This document shows positions 8,485 to 17,009 of a DNA stretch of 64,000 bases, piece after piece. The translations under genes and the position numbers were made by a program. Position 1 is the stretch's first letter; each line of letters opens with the position of its first letter. Origin of the DNA: Duncaniella sp. (GTDB lineage: Bacteria; Bacteroidota; Bacteroidia; Bacteroidales; Muribaculaceae); contig JAIDUB010000073.1 in assembly GCA_029060405.1 (NCBI GenBank), forward strand, positions 23,918 to 87,917. Direction: 5' to 3'. The notes beneath the pieces were generated by a model. That model was not told the DNA's origin, searched no databases, and saw only the letters and a list, made by a program, of their open reading frames with translations.

Positions 8485-9089
8485 AAAACAAGTATATAAT
8501 CAATCCGTCCTTCCGATTGCGCACGTCACATCTCAGCGTGGCATGGCACGAGGTCGACGCTCCGACGCTTAATGCCGAGGGGGTCATTACCGTGCAGGGG
8601 CGGATGGCAATGAAAGAAAACGGCAACGTGGTGGTGATGTGTGAATATCATGCCCCGCAACTCGATATCATCTACTCGCCCCTTACCGAGTTTGACACTC
8701 CGAAAGTACAGAAATGGCTTCGCGAACTGATGCGCGACGTCATCACCGACCGCGCCCGTAAGATTCTTCCCGACCGCGTCAGATACTGGGAAAACAAGAA
8801 AGGCATGCACGGTAAAGGAGTCATTGTGAAGAATCTGCGCAAGAACGTGCTGGGATGTTGCACCGGCGACAATGAGATACATCTGCCTCCGTTTCTCGTG
8901 ATATTCAAGCAGGAATGGATGGACGGTGTGATACTTCACGAGATGGCCCACTATATCCATAAACATCACCGCAAGCCTTTCTGGGACCTTCTTTCGCAAC
9001 TGTTAGGCACAGATGCGCGCAAAGCCGACGCCAAGACCGACATAGCGCTTTCGCCATATTTCGACTACTACCGCTACCTTACTTCGTGA
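8466..9089 (+). CDS. YgjP/DUF45-like zinc metallopeptidase
   Basis: A 207-residue protein with zinc-protease motif HEMAH at 158-162 and further His residues 'HKHH' (165-168), the arrangement of YgjP-like (DUF45, M48-related) peptidases. 'FKQEWMDGVILHEMAHYIH' is the helix carrying it. The N-terminal third is beta-rich and unfamiliar. No signal peptide, so probably cytoplasmic. It is third in the MoxR-VWA operon, which suggests the ATPase pair acts on or with it (inference). Its stop overlaps the convergent glycosidase by 11 bp. Confidence 0.82.
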   Translation: MADKGVENKYIINPSFRLRTSHLSVAWHEVDAPTLNAEGVITVQGRMAMKENGNVVVMCEYHAPQLDIIYSPLTEFDTPKVQKWLRELMRDVITDRARKILPDRVRYWENKKGMHGKGVIVKNLRKNVLGCCTGDNEIHLPPFLVIFKQEWMDGVILHEMAHYIHKHHRKPFWDLLSQLLGTDARKADAKTDIALSPYFDYYRYLTS

Positions 9090-11550
9090 CGTAGAATTTT
9101 GCCTCATAGGGAGCGAGGCGCATCCGGCCATCCGTGACCGGTGTAATTGTGAGCCGTGACGGATGCCACTCCTCTATTTCCTTGCCGCTCGCGTCGCGCA
9201 GGTCAAGTGGTCGGCCAATGGCCTCGGGAGTGTGATTGTATACATAGTAAATCTGCCGGCCGTCATTGAGCGCGCGGTGAAAGAACATCACCCGGGCGGC
9301 ATCGTTGGCCAGTCCGTCAAGCTTTATGTCGGGAGCGAAGTCCACGTCGCCCACCTTTTCCCCGCGGTCACATCTCACTATCTTTGCGCCCTCGGCTGAA
9401 AGTGCGTCGAGTTTGGCGGCCATATCGGGAGAGAGGGAGCATCTTTCGGGAACTACAAGTGCCCGGTAGCGCATTCCGCCCTCGACATCGATGCCCCCGT
9501 CGGGTGACGACGACATGCGGGTAAGCAGCGCTTCGGCCGATGTTACGTCAAAATTATATCCGTCGGGTATCTCAGGCAATCGGTAGGCCATGGTCTTTAC
9601 GGGAGGATCGGCACCGAGAAGCACACACAGGTCCACTATAGGACGCCCCTGACGCAACATGGCAGCTGTGCGCGCCTGAATATCCCAGAACCCACGCGAC
9701 TCATCCCACCGGGGATGAAATCGATGAAACACATAGGGATGCGCCGTGCCCTCATCGTCGAGCTTGCGGTGCAGGTAAGGCTGACCCTGCGACGCGCACA
9801 CCACAAACTCATTGATTCCGCGACACCAAGCTATCGAGGCGATCCGCAGCAGTTCGTCCCATGTAGAGGAATAAGGCGTGTCGGTAAACGCCTCGCCCGA
9901 CGCTATGGGGCGGCCGTAAAGGTGAGCAGCCGAAGCGGCATCGAGGCAGTCATAATTGCCGTCGGTCTGATATGCCCAGAACTCCCCCTGCGGCTTCGGT
10001 ACACGCCCACGCGCCGCGATATTGTCGGTGGAGATATTGAGCATGGCCTGCGAGGTATAGTCCACACTGTCGCCGCGGCACAGGTCAGCAAAAGTACCGT
10101 AATAATTTTCCGCTATGGTCGCGGCTACGAGGCGGCGGAACGCAAGCAGACAGCTGTCGGTCTCCTCGCGGCTTCCTACTATATAACCGGCGAGCATAGG
10201 CACGAGTTGCTCCACCGCCCTGCCGGTGGCGTCGGCAAGCGGCTTCTCGAATCCCGCGGTCCAGTTCTGCACTCCCGCCTCGTGGCTGTCCTGTATCATG
10301 CCGAGCAACGGTATTCCTGCAGCTCGCAGCGTATCGGCTATCGGGCGGAAATAATTGTCGAAGTGCACGCGGGCAGCCTCGGCGCTCATCACGTCGGCCT
10401 CATATCCGAGCAGATTGCGCCGGCCATGCTTGGTGCGGGCTCCCGTGGGGGCATAGCCCATCCTGATAATGCGCCACGTTCCTGCCGGCAACGTCACCGA
10501 GTCTCCCTCTATGGCGAGGGAAACGATATTTTCCGGAGCCACCGCCCCGTAATCGCCTCCGCGAGGATGAGGATACACGACCTCGGTGCGCAGCGCCGAC
10601 TGCATCTCGGAATTATCCGCGATATCGGTCTGATATACCGCGACATCGCATATACTTACCGGTTTGAAATCCGGTGCCTCGGGCGGACGGTCATACAGCC
10701 TCAGACGAAACCGCGTTGATGTCACGGCGGGAAAACTTATAGACCTGCGGCGCGACTTGTGGCCGATATTGTTTTCCACAGGAAGCAACTCGACAGCTTG
10801 CCGCCACTCACCGGCATCATCGAGATACTCGAGATACCCCACCGGGGGATATTCCGTATATTTGGCAGCAAAATATCGTCCCGCGGGAGTCCCGGGAATA
10901 TTCATAGAGCCTGTCGAGCCTTTGCCTCGCGGGGTGATTTCATAGCTGATTCCCCTCACGGTCACAGGCTTTTCAGTCACATATTCAACCACAGTGTCGT
11001 TTCGCGTAATCTGCACCTGACCGTTAAGGATTTTTATGGGTGCGAGTGAAGCGTCGGCCGGAAATACCACTGCAGCTACGTCGGCATATCCGTCGCGCTC
11101 CTCGGGGCGACGGATATGAATCCGTGCGGGGACATCAAGAGTAACGAGCGTATCGGTAAACACGGTTTTCTTCATGGCGAGCTGCGGCGTTATCCACGGA
11201 CCTCCGGTGACATAGCCGTTTCCTGCGGCCACCTCAAATGTCAGTCCGAAATCAGCGGCGCGGCGGGCGGCATATTTGAGTTCGCGCCACCACTCGGGGC
11301 TCATGGATTCCGATGCTCCCTCACCTTTACCGTGCACCTGATCATACCACACGACCCCGCCTATACCCTTGTCGCGAAACTCGCGGAGGTCGGCGTCGCA
11401 GCCTTCGGCGGTAAACGGAACCTCGCCCTGAAACCACCACACTTTCGTGCGTGCCTCGGCGGGGGGATTGAAAAACAATTCGCGCAACGCATCGGCATAA
11501 CCTGTCAAAGCCCACGCCATCGCCATTAGGAATAAAAGAAGTCTGTTCAT
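9079..11550 (-). CDS. GH106-like glycosidase (alpha-L-rhamnosidase family)
   Basis: An 823-residue exported enzyme with signal peptide to about residue 19. The start 'LRELFFNPPAEARTKVWWFQGE', then 'GIGGVVWYDQVHGKG' and 'PEWWRELKYAARRAADFGLTFEV', are typical of the GH106 catalytic barrel, which releases L-rhamnose from plant polysaccharides or glycosides. Later 'ASGEAFTDTPYSSTWDELL' and 'GINEFVVCASQGQPYLHRK' continue the barrel, ending in a beta-sandwich. It is shorter than the roughly 1,000-1,100 residues I expect for many GH106 enzymes, so substrate is uncertain. No SusC/SusD genes adjoin it. The promoter lies 7 nt from the start. Confidence 0.8.
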   Translation of the reverse strand: MNRLLLFLMAMAWALTGYADALRELFFNPPAEARTKVWWFQGEVPFTAEGCDADLREFRDKGIGGVVWYDQVHGKGEGASESMSPEWWRELKYAARRAADFGLTFEVAAGNGYVTGGPWITPQLAMKKTVFTDTLVTLDVPARIHIRRPEERDGYADVAAVVFPADASLAPIKILNGQVQITRNDTVVEYVTEKPVTVRGISYEITPRGKGSTGSMNIPGTPAGRYFAAKYTEYPPVGYLEYLDDAGEWRQAVELLPVENNIGHKSRRRSISFPAVTSTRFRLRLYDRPPEAPDFKPVSICDVAVYQTDIADNSEMQSALRTEVVYPHPRGGDYGAVAPENIVSLAIEGDSVTLPAGTWRIIRMGYAPTGARTKHGRRNLLGYEADVMSAEAARVHFDNYFRPIADTLRAAGIPLLGMIQDSHEAGVQNWTAGFEKPLADATGRAVEQLVPMLAGYIVGSREETDSCLLAFRRLVAATIAENYYGTFADLCRGDSVDYTSQAMLNISTDNIAARGRVPKPQGEFWAYQTDGNYDCLDAASAAHLYGRPIASGEAFTDTPYSSTWDELLRIASIAWCRGINEFVVCASQGQPYLHRKLDDEGTAHPYVFHRFHPRWDESRGFWDIQARTAAMLRQGRPIVDLCVLLGADPPVKTMAYRLPEIPDGYNFDVTSAEALLTRMSSSPDGGIDVEGGMRYRALVVPERCSLSPDMAAKLDALSAEGAKIVRCDRGEKVGDVDFAPDIKLDGLANDAARVMFFHRALNDGRQIYYVYNHTPEAIGRPLDLRDASGKEIEEWHPSRLTITPVTDGRMRLAPYEAKFYVTK

Positions 11551-11557
11551 AGCACAA

Positions 11558-11565
11558 CAAAATTA
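11558..11565 (-). promoter_or_regulatory. -7 promoter element of the GH106-like gene
   Basis: Minus strand TAATTTTG, ending 7 nt before the ATG at 11550, so the leader should be 0-2 nt. It lies only 12 bp from the oppositely directed box of the MATE gene (11578-11585). Confidence 0.7.
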
Positions 11566-11577
11566 CGCAATTCTTAC

Positions 11578-11585
11578 TACCTTTG
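11578..11585 (+). promoter_or_regulatory. -7 promoter element of the MATE transporter gene
   Basis: TACCTTTG, 25 nt before the ATG at 11611. It is back to back with the glycosidase promoter, so the two polymerases must compete for the same 30 bp. Confidence 0.72.
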
Positions 11586-11610
11586 CACGCGATTTTCAAC
11601 TTTTATCATC

Positions 11611-12984
11611 ATGGCTGCGACAAAATCCTACTCTGTTGACATGACCCACGGCGGTCTGGCCGGGAAAATCATAATTTTCGCCCTGCCACTGATAGCATCG
11701 GGTATTCTTCAGCAGTCGTTCAACGCTGTCGACGTAGCTATGGTAGGCCGCTTCACCGGGCCTGAAGCCATGGCGGCCGTTGGAAGCAACGGCGTGATTA
11801 TCAGCATTCTCGTCAATCTCTTCTTGGGTATAGCCATAGGTGCCAACGTGGTTATAGCCAACTATATAGGCATGAAAAACAATATCGCCACGGCGCGCTC
11901 GGTAGCTACCGTGGCGGTGGTATCGCTTCTCAGCGGCTTCATATTGCTCATTGCCGGCGTCACTCTCGCCCGCCCCATTCTCGAAGCCATGAGCGCGCCT
12001 CCCGACGTGATCGACGGTGCAACGCTCTACCTGCGCATCTACTTCCTCGGCATGCCATTCATCATGGTCTACAACTTCGGTTCGGCCATAATGCGAAGCA
12101 TGGGCGACACGAAGCGCCCGTTTTACGCCCTGCTCGTAGGAGCACTTGTCAATGCCGCCCTCGACTATATATTCGTGAAATATTTCTCAATGGGAGTAAG
12201 CGGAGTTGCCATTGCCACCGTGATAGCCAACGGGGTCAACGCCGCCATCATCGTGATTCTGCTCCGCCGCGAGCCCGAGCCGTTCACCCTCCATCTCCGC
12301 CGCCTCACGCTCTCGGTCCCCGACCTCATCAAAATGCTGAAAATAGGTGTGCCGGCCGGTCTGCAGGGCATGGTGTTCTCGATATCCAATATCTTCATAC
12401 AGACGACAGTAAATTCATTCGGCTCGGCGGCGGTAGCGGGATCGGCTGCCGCGCAAACCTATGAATCATATTGCTACTATATCATAAGCGCTTTTGCCGC
12501 ATCCACCATCGCATTTACTGGCCAGAACTATGGCGCGGGATTGCTCGACCGCTGCCGCAAAGTGCTGTGGATATGCATGGGGCTTTGTGTGGCAGTGGCC
12601 GGAGCCGCCAACATGATTATATCTTACAATGCCTCGTGGTTCCTGAGCGTGTTTACCGACAATCCCGAGGTCGCCCGCTACGCCACCGAGCGCATCAATT
12701 CCGCCCTGCGCTTCCAGTTTATCGCGGCAAGCTACGAAATATCGGGAGCCTACATGCGCGGACTCGGCTACTCGATGACCCCGATGTTGCTGACGATACT
12801 CGGCACATGCGTGCTTCGGATCGTGTGGGTCTATACCGTCAGTGCCCGTTACCACACCTTCCCCGCCCTGTTGCTCGTATATCCAGTATCGTGGGCCGCG
12901 ACAGGCGCCATAGTCATGACCGCCGCCCAAATAGTCACCCGCACAGTCCGCCGCCACCACACATCCCTCGCAACACAGCCGTAA
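11611..12984 (+). CDS. MATE-family multidrug/sodium antiporter
   Basis: A 457-residue inner-membrane protein with about twelve membrane segments in two similar halves. 'GGLAGKIIIFALPLIASGILQQSFNAVDVAMVGRF' at the start and 'PAGLQGMVFSISNIFIQTTVNSFG' in the middle are the equivalent first helices of each half, as in the NorM/DinF group. Members export drugs or metabolites using Na+ or H+ gradients; substrate cannot be read from sequence. Monocistronic, followed by repeat A1. Confidence 0.9.
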   Translation: MAATKSYSVDMTHGGLAGKIIIFALPLIASGILQQSFNAVDVAMVGRFTGPEAMAAVGSNGVIISILVNLFLGIAIGANVVIANYIGMKNNIATARSVATVAVVSLLSGFILLIAGVTLARPILEAMSAPPDVIDGATLYLRIYFLGMPFIMVYNFGSAIMRSMGDTKRPFYALLVGALVNAALDYIFVKYFSMGVSGVAIATVIANGVNAAIIVILLRREPEPFTLHLRRLTLSVPDLIKMLKIGVPAGLQGMVFSISNIFIQTTVNSFGSAAVAGSAAAQTYESYCYYIISAFAASTIAFTGQNYGAGLLDRCRKVLWICMGLCVAVAGAANMIISYNASWFLSVFTDNPEVARYATERINSALRFQFIAASYEISGAYMRGLGYSMTPMLLTILGTCVLRIVWVYTVSARYHTFPALLLVYPVSWAATGAIVMTAAQIVTRTVRRHHTSLATQP

Positions 12985-13004
12985 TCATCCCCATCCTCCG
13001 CCCC

Positions 13005-13043
13005 TCCAGTAGGGACGCTCACTCGGGAGCGTCCGGCGGAGTA
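13005..13043 (+). repeat. family A hairpin repeat, copy A1 (REP-like)
   Basis: GTAG at 13009-13012 is followed by stem GGACGCTC (13013-13020), loop ACTCGG, and GAGCGTCC (13027-13034), then GGCGGAG. It lies 65 bp beyond the stop of the transposase gene at 13,108, in the plus orientation. Confidence 0.88.
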
Positions 13044-13107
13044 CGAGGCGCGACCGCTGCGAGGAATGGAGTTCGGCATATTCATTACACGTACTCGACC
13101 GCAGTCG

Positions 13108-13626
13108 CTAATTGAAACAATCATCACCCCAATTGGCTACATTGTTCTCAATATAACGGGCAATATTATCTCCATCGACTGAGCCGCGTATTATATGGTC
13201 GTGGTATCGTGGCTGCCAACCAAATGGTAAATTCTTTCGACGCGCATATTTAGTAACGAGTTGTTTGAAACCGCCTACCACTACTGAAAGCGGCGACCTT
13301 TTCAAAGGCGTAGGAGCCGAATCTTTATATCCGTATGATCCATCATCCCGAAGGTGTGAGGATATATATACTATTGCATGAATATGATTGGGCATAACAA
13401 CACTTTGAAGTATACGGCAGTATTTGTAGTGTTTTTCGATTGAGCAAAGTTGCTCAAAAGCATAATTGCCGATTTCTGTCATTATCATCTCACCATCATG
13501 TATTTCCCCAAAATAATGCCTTTTACCGGCAGTACAGATAGTTATGAAGTAACAACCTTCACCATAATCATGAAAATCGGCACGGGGAGATTTTCGAATG
13601 GGAAAATCAAATTCAGGAAATTTCAT
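13108..13626 (-). CDS. REP-associated tyrosine transposase (RAYT, Y1 family)
   Basis: A 172-residue single-domain HUH nuclease. 'MPNHIHAIVYI' gives the metal-binding His81 and His83; 'GWQPRYHDHIIRG' places the probable catalytic Tyr141; 'IARYIENNVANW' is the usual RAYT C-terminal helix. The start 'RADFHDYGEGCYFITICTAGKRHYFG' is also characteristic. RAYTs cut and join single-stranded DNA at REP hairpins preceded by GTAG. Here family A repeats with exactly that layout lie on both sides (A1 after, A2/A3 before). The gene seems intact. It is AT-richer than its core-gene neighbours, consistent with acquisition. Confidence 0.92.
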   Translation of the reverse strand: MKFPEFDFPIRKSPRADFHDYGEGCYFITICTAGKRHYFGEIHDGEMIMTEIGNYAFEQLCSIEKHYKYCRILQSVVMPNHIHAIVYISSHLRDDGSYGYKDSAPTPLKRSPLSVVVGGFKQLVTKYARRKNLPFGWQPRYHDHIIRGSVDGDNIARYIENNVANWGDDCFN

Positions 13627-13680
13627 TAACGTACTTAGAGGTTTAACATTTCACAAAAATAACGATATTATTCTGACATT

Positions 13681-13703
13681 CCAAAAATACCTCTTTGCTC
13701 CGC
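13681..13703 (-). repeat. truncated family A repeat (tail only)
   Basis: Reading the minus strand gives CGGCGGAGCAAAGAGGTATT, which resembles the conserved 3' tail of family A (GGCAGAGCAAAAAGGTAATT) but without the hairpin. It sits between the transposase start and copy A2. Probably a decayed copy. Confidence 0.5.
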
Positions 13704-13725
13704 CGTAGATACAATAAATCACATC

Positions 13726-13777
13726 TCCAGTAGGGACGCTCACTCGGGAGCGTCCGGCAGAGCAAAAAGGTAATTTC
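13726..13777 (+). repeat. family A hairpin repeat, copy A2
   Basis: GTAG 13730-13733, stem GGACGCTC (13734-13741) with GAGCGTCC (13748-13755), loop ACTCGG, then the conserved tail GGCAGAGCAAAAAGGTAATT. It is in direct orientation with A1 and faces copy A3, with which it forms an inverted pair. Confidence 0.9.
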
Positions 13778-13813
13778 CCCCGCATCCATCGCCGTAGCAA
13801 TCGCCGTATTCCC

Positions 13814-13845
13814 CGCCGGACGCACCCCAGTGTGCGTCCCTACAA
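13814..13845 (-). repeat. family A hairpin repeat, copy A3
   Basis: On the minus strand: GTAG (13843-13840), GGACGCAC, loop ACTGGG, GTGCGTCC, GGC. A2 and A3 point towards each other about 60 bp apart, the inverted-pair arrangement seen in mobile REP doublets (BIME/REPIN) of other bacteria. Confidence 0.88.
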
Positions 13846-13910
13846 GATTGAATATTAGGTGATTAAACTAATCATACCCAAATACTCTACAATAGCATCA
13901 CAAATCGCAT

Positions 13911-13959
13911 CTCCCGAGGGGCGCTACACTGGAGCGCCCGGCTGAGCAAAACGGTAATC
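13911..13959 (+). repeat. family A hairpin repeat, copy A4 (variant)
   Basis: Stem GGGCGCT (13919-13925) with AGCGCCC (13933-13939), preceded by CGAG instead of GTAG, followed by the tail GGCTGAGCAAAACGGTAAT. The A-T pair of other copies is replaced by a G-C pair on both sides of the stem. The rest of 13,846-14,070 is AT-rich and holds nothing else I can identify. Confidence 0.8.
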
Positions 13960-14074
13960 TCATCATGACCTCAATTACCAACGTCGTAGGTTAACTGATA
14001 AGTATCATTCGTGAGAGCCGTGAATAACATCATGGAAAATCGAATACATTCATTATCCAATATCATTTTTTTCT

Positions 14075-14082
14075 TATCTTTG
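14075..14082 (+). promoter_or_regulatory. -7 promoter element of the MNT-HEPN operon
   Basis: TATCTTTG, 18 nt before the ATG at 14101. It decides the start: an in-frame ATG at 14011 lies upstream of the promoter and cannot be used by this transcript. Confidence 0.7.
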
Positions 14083-14100
14083 TGCAATGATAGTAAGGTC

Positions 14101-14421
14101 ATGAAGAATATCAGCACACTGCTCACCCGAATTAAAGAAATCATCACAGGTATCGCTCCCGCTGCAAAAGTGATACTGTATGGCTCCTATGCCCGCGGTG
14201 ACGCAAGACCTGATTCTGATATTGACATCCTCGTGCTTCTTCCCGACAGTTATGCAGGCACTGAATTTGTCAAGACCAAATTCGATATATCCGACAATCT
14301 TTATGACCTGTCATTGGCTGAAAAAGTGGATATTTCCCCTTTAATTATCGTGCCGAAAGTTTTTTATGCCCGCAAGACTCCTTTTACCGTCAATATAGCT
14401 AACGAAGGTATAGAATTATGA
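14101..14421 (+). CDS. MNT-type nucleotidyltransferase (possible antitoxin)
   Basis: A 106-residue minimal nucleotidyltransferase. The active-site motif GSYARGDARPDSDID runs from 28 to 42, with Gly28-Ser29 and metal ligands Asp40 and Asp42; Asp77 in 'EKVDISP' is the likely third. In MntA/HepT pairs the MNT protein AMPylates and silences a HEPN ribonuclease. The next gene, overlapping by 4 bp, is a HEPN protein. All catalytic residues are present. The start was chosen from the promoter at 14075. Location just after the repeat cluster suggests an accessory module. Confidence 0.85.
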   Translation: MKNISTLLTRIKEIITGIAPAAKVILYGSYARGDARPDSDIDILVLLPDSYAGTEFVKTKFDISDNLYDLSLAEKVDISPLIIVPKVFYARKTPFTVNIANEGIEL

Positions 14422-14825
14422 CAGATCACCTTGACCCACAATCACGCATTGATCTTATAAGTTATAAGTTGGATAAAGCCCGTAACACTATAACTGAATC
14501 AAAGTATCTTGCCGATGCCGAATACTTCAATACGGCCATAAACCGCCTGTATTATTCAGTATATTACGCGGCTTCCGCACTAATGCTTTCAGCCGGATTG
14601 GAGGCCGCCACGCACAAAGGCATCAAGAATATGCTCGGTCTGAAATTTATTCATCCCGGAATCCTGCCAGTGGAATATGGCCGCATATATCAACGACTTT
14701 TCGATTGCCGACAGGAAGCTGACTATGAAGATTTTGTTTATTACGACAAATGCACTTACGACGAGCTGCTTCCACTCGCATTGAAATTTATTGATACCAT
14801 CGCTGCCTTAGTCGCTTCACGGTAG
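14418..14825 (+). CDS. HEPN-domain protein (possible toxin of MNT-HEPN pair)
   Basis: A 135-residue all-helical protein. 'AEYFNTAINRLYYSVYYAASALMLSAG' (35-61) is the conserved long HEPN helix. 'RQEADYEDF' (98-106) carries the Arg and Asp-Tyr pair typical of the PF05168 branch, in place of the Rx4HxY motif of HepT toxins. RNase activity is therefore uncertain: it may be a toxin, or a nucleotide-binding partner of the MNT protein. It overlaps the MNT gene by 4 bp. Confidence 0.82.
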   Translation: MTDHLDPQSRIDLISYKLDKARNTITESKYLADAEYFNTAINRLYYSVYYAASALMLSAGLEAATHKGIKNMLGLKFIHPGILPVEYGRIYQRLFDCRQEADYEDFVYYDKCTYDELLPLALKFIDTIAALVASR

Positions 14826-14883
14826 TATTTCAACCGACGGTTTGCTACTGCCGATTATCGTTGGAATCTGACGGATTTTTTAT

Positions 14884-14891
14884 TATCTTTG
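14884..14891 (+). promoter_or_regulatory. -7 promoter element of the dxs operon
   Basis: TATCTTTG, 17 nt before the ATG of the small membrane protein at 14909, which overlaps dxs. It probably drives dxs, trkA and trkH as well. Confidence 0.72.
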
Positions 14892-14908
14892 CGGTAAATA
14901 TTTTCTAA

Positions 14909-15091
14909 ATGGATACCTCCACCCGCATCAGATTCGTATTCATCGCCGCGCTGTGGCTCTTGCTGTGCTATATCGTCATAGCATCGCAGCCATTTACGCC
15001 GTGGATTGCATTCGTGCTCGTGACTTCGGGCATAGTAGTGTGGGTGCCGCTTTATAAGAAGTATATCAAGAATGGCAAACGCGACAAATGA
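14909..15091 (+). CDS. small two-helix membrane protein, unknown function
   Basis: 60 residues with two hydrophobic segments (about 8-26 and 31-49) joined by 'SQPFTPW', and a Lys/Arg-rich C-terminus that should lie in the cytoplasm. It begins after a good promoter and overlaps the dxs start by 20 bp, which supports it being real and translationally coupled to dxs. No family recognised. Confidence 0.65.
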   Translation: MDTSTRIRFVFIAALWLLLCYIVIASQPFTPWIAFVLVTSGIVVWVPLYKKYIKNGKRDK

Positions 15092-17009
15092 CTCTGCATC
15101 CCAAGCGCCGCTTTATCCGCTCCTGAGCGGTATTGACTCCCCGGCCGACCTTCGCCGATTGCCCGTAGACCGGCTTCCGGAAGTGTGCGATGAACTGCGA
15201 CGCTTTCTTATTGCTTCTCTCTCCAAGAATCCCGGACATTTCGCATCTTCGATGGGTGCGGTAGAGCTTACCGTAGCCCTGCACTATGTATTCAATACTC
15301 CCTATGACCGTATAGTATGGGACGTGGGGCATCAGGCCTACGGCCATAAGATTCTCACCGGCCGCCGTGACCGCTTCGAGACCAACCGCACTCTGGGCGG
15401 TTTGAGCGGATTTCCCAATCCCGCCGAGAGTCCCTACGATACTTTCACGGCCGGGCATGCATCCAACTCCATTTCGGCGGCCTTGGGTATGGCCGTGGCT
15501 TCGCAGCTGCAGCCCGACGAGCCGAAACGGAATGTGGTGGCCGTGATAGGCGACGCCTCGATAAGCGGCGGACTCGCCTTCGAGGGGCTTAACAATGCAG
15601 CCAACTCCAATGCCGACCTGCTCATAATCCTCAACGACAACGATATGTCGATCGACCGCAATGTGGGTTCGCTCAACTCCTACCTTGCCCACATGACGGC
15701 GTCGAAAGCCTACAATAATTTCCGCTACCGCACCTACAAACTCATGCGCAAGCTGCATCTGGTCAGCGACCGCTCCCGCGGCAAGATATTGCGCTTCAAC
15801 AACAGCCTGAAGTCACTCATCACCGACGAGCAGAATATCTTTGAAGGGCTGAATATAAGGTACTTCGGACCGTTTGACGGACACGATACCGAAACACTCG
15901 TCAACGTGCTCCGCGACATCAAGGACATGAAAGGCCCGCGCATACTGCATCTGCGCACCGTGAAAGGCCGCGGATATGCTCCCGCCGAAGCCGATCCGGC
16001 CCACTGGCATGCTCCGGGACGCTTCAACCCCGCTACGGGCGAGCGCATCACGTCGCCGGGCGAGAATCAGAAATATCAGGATGTATTCGGCAAGACACTC
16101 GTGAATCTTGCCGCAAAAGATCCGCACATAGTTGGCATCACCGCCGCCATGCTTTCGGGTACATCTATGATAATGATGCAGAAAGCTTATCCTGACCGCA
16201 CGTTTGACGTGGGCATTTCCGAAGGGCATGCCGTGACATTCGCCGGCGGATTGGCAAAGGACGGCATGCGCCCGTTTGTAGCGATATATTCATCATTTCT
16301 CCAGCGCGCCTATGACCACATAATCCACGATGTAGCCATTCAGGGACTCCCTGTGGTACTTGCCATTGACCGCGCCGGCATAGTAGGCGAGGATGGAGTG
16401 ACGCATCACGGGGCATTTGACCTCGCATATCTTCGCTCTATTCCCGGAATAACCGTAAGCGCTCCGCGCGACCCTCAATATCTCAGCCGACTTATGCTTA
16501 CAGCCGCCGGAGCTACCGGACCGTTTTCCATCCGATATCCGCGTGGAGCAGGGAAAAACCTTGAGCCGGAGATGAAGGAGCTGGCGCCGCTGCCTGTAGG
16601 CCGTGGCGAATGTCTGCGCGAGGGCAAGGATATAACCGTGCTCACCATAGGCACGGTGGCCACCGACGCAATAGCTGCCATCGACCGTCTCGCGGCAGAG
16701 CGTCCCGACATTTCAATAGCCCACTACGACATGATATTCCTCTCGCCCATCGATGAGGAGATACTCGCCGAAGTAGCCGCCAAGGGCACACCTGTGGTCA
16801 CCGTGGAAGACGGCACGATAAAAGGCGGCCTCGGTTCAGCCGTGCTCGAATGGATGGCCGATCATGATTTCAGCCCCGTGGTGCGCCGTCTGGGCATGCC
16901 CGACCACTTCGTCACTCAGGGCACCGTGGCGCAGCTCAAGGCAATGTGTGGCTTTGATGCCGACGGCATATACAATACACTCCAATCCTTAATACCCGCC
17001 GCCCGATGA
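15072..17009 (+). CDS. dxs: 1-deoxy-D-xylulose-5-phosphate synthase
   Basis: 645 residues. The thiamine diphosphate/Mg site '[18 protein letters not shown]' follows '[15 protein letters not shown]'; '[20 protein letters not shown]' is the N-terminal hallmark; '[32 protein letters not shown]' and '[12 protein letters not shown]'-like stretches belong to the pyrimidine domain. It condenses pyruvate and glyceraldehyde 3-phosphate in the first step of the MEP isoprenoid pathway. The stop overlaps trkA by 4 bp, an operon pairing with no obvious metabolic link. Confidence 0.97.
   Translation: MANATNDSASQAPLYPLLSGIDSPADLRRLPVDRLPEVCDELRRFLIASLSKNPGHFASSMGAVELTVALHYVFNTPYDRIVWDVGHQAYGHKILTGRRDRFETNRTLGGLSGFPNPAESPYDTFTAGHASNSISAALGMAVASQLQPDEPKRNVVAVIGDASISGGLAFEGLNNAANSNADLLIILNDNDMSIDRNVGSLNSYLAHMTASKAYNNFRYRTYKLMRKLHLVSDRSRGKILRFNNSLKSLITDEQNIFEGLNIRYFGPFDGHDTETLVNVLRDIKDMKGPRILHLRTVKGRGYAPAEADPAHWHAPGRFNPATGERITSPGENQKYQDVFGKTLVNLAAKDPHIVGITAAMLSGTSMIMMQKAYPDRTFDVGISEGHAVTFAGGLAKDGMRPFVAIYSSFLQRAYDHIIHDVAIQGLPVVLAIDRAGIVGEDGVTHHGAFDLAYLRSIPGITVSAPRDPQYLSRLMLTAAGATGPFSIRYPRGAGKNLEPEMKELAPLPVGRGECLREGKDITVLTIGTVATDAIAAIDRLAAERPDISIAHYDMIFLSPIDEEILAEVAAKGTPVVTVEDGTIKGGLGSAVLEWMADHDFSPVVRRLGMPDHFVTQGTVAQLKAMCGFDADGIYNTLQSLIPAAR

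Noticed and set aside
13005..13959. Possible CRISPR array
   Set aside because: The repeats are unevenly spaced, occur in both orientations, have no uniform spacers, and no cas gene is present. They fit REP-like elements instead.
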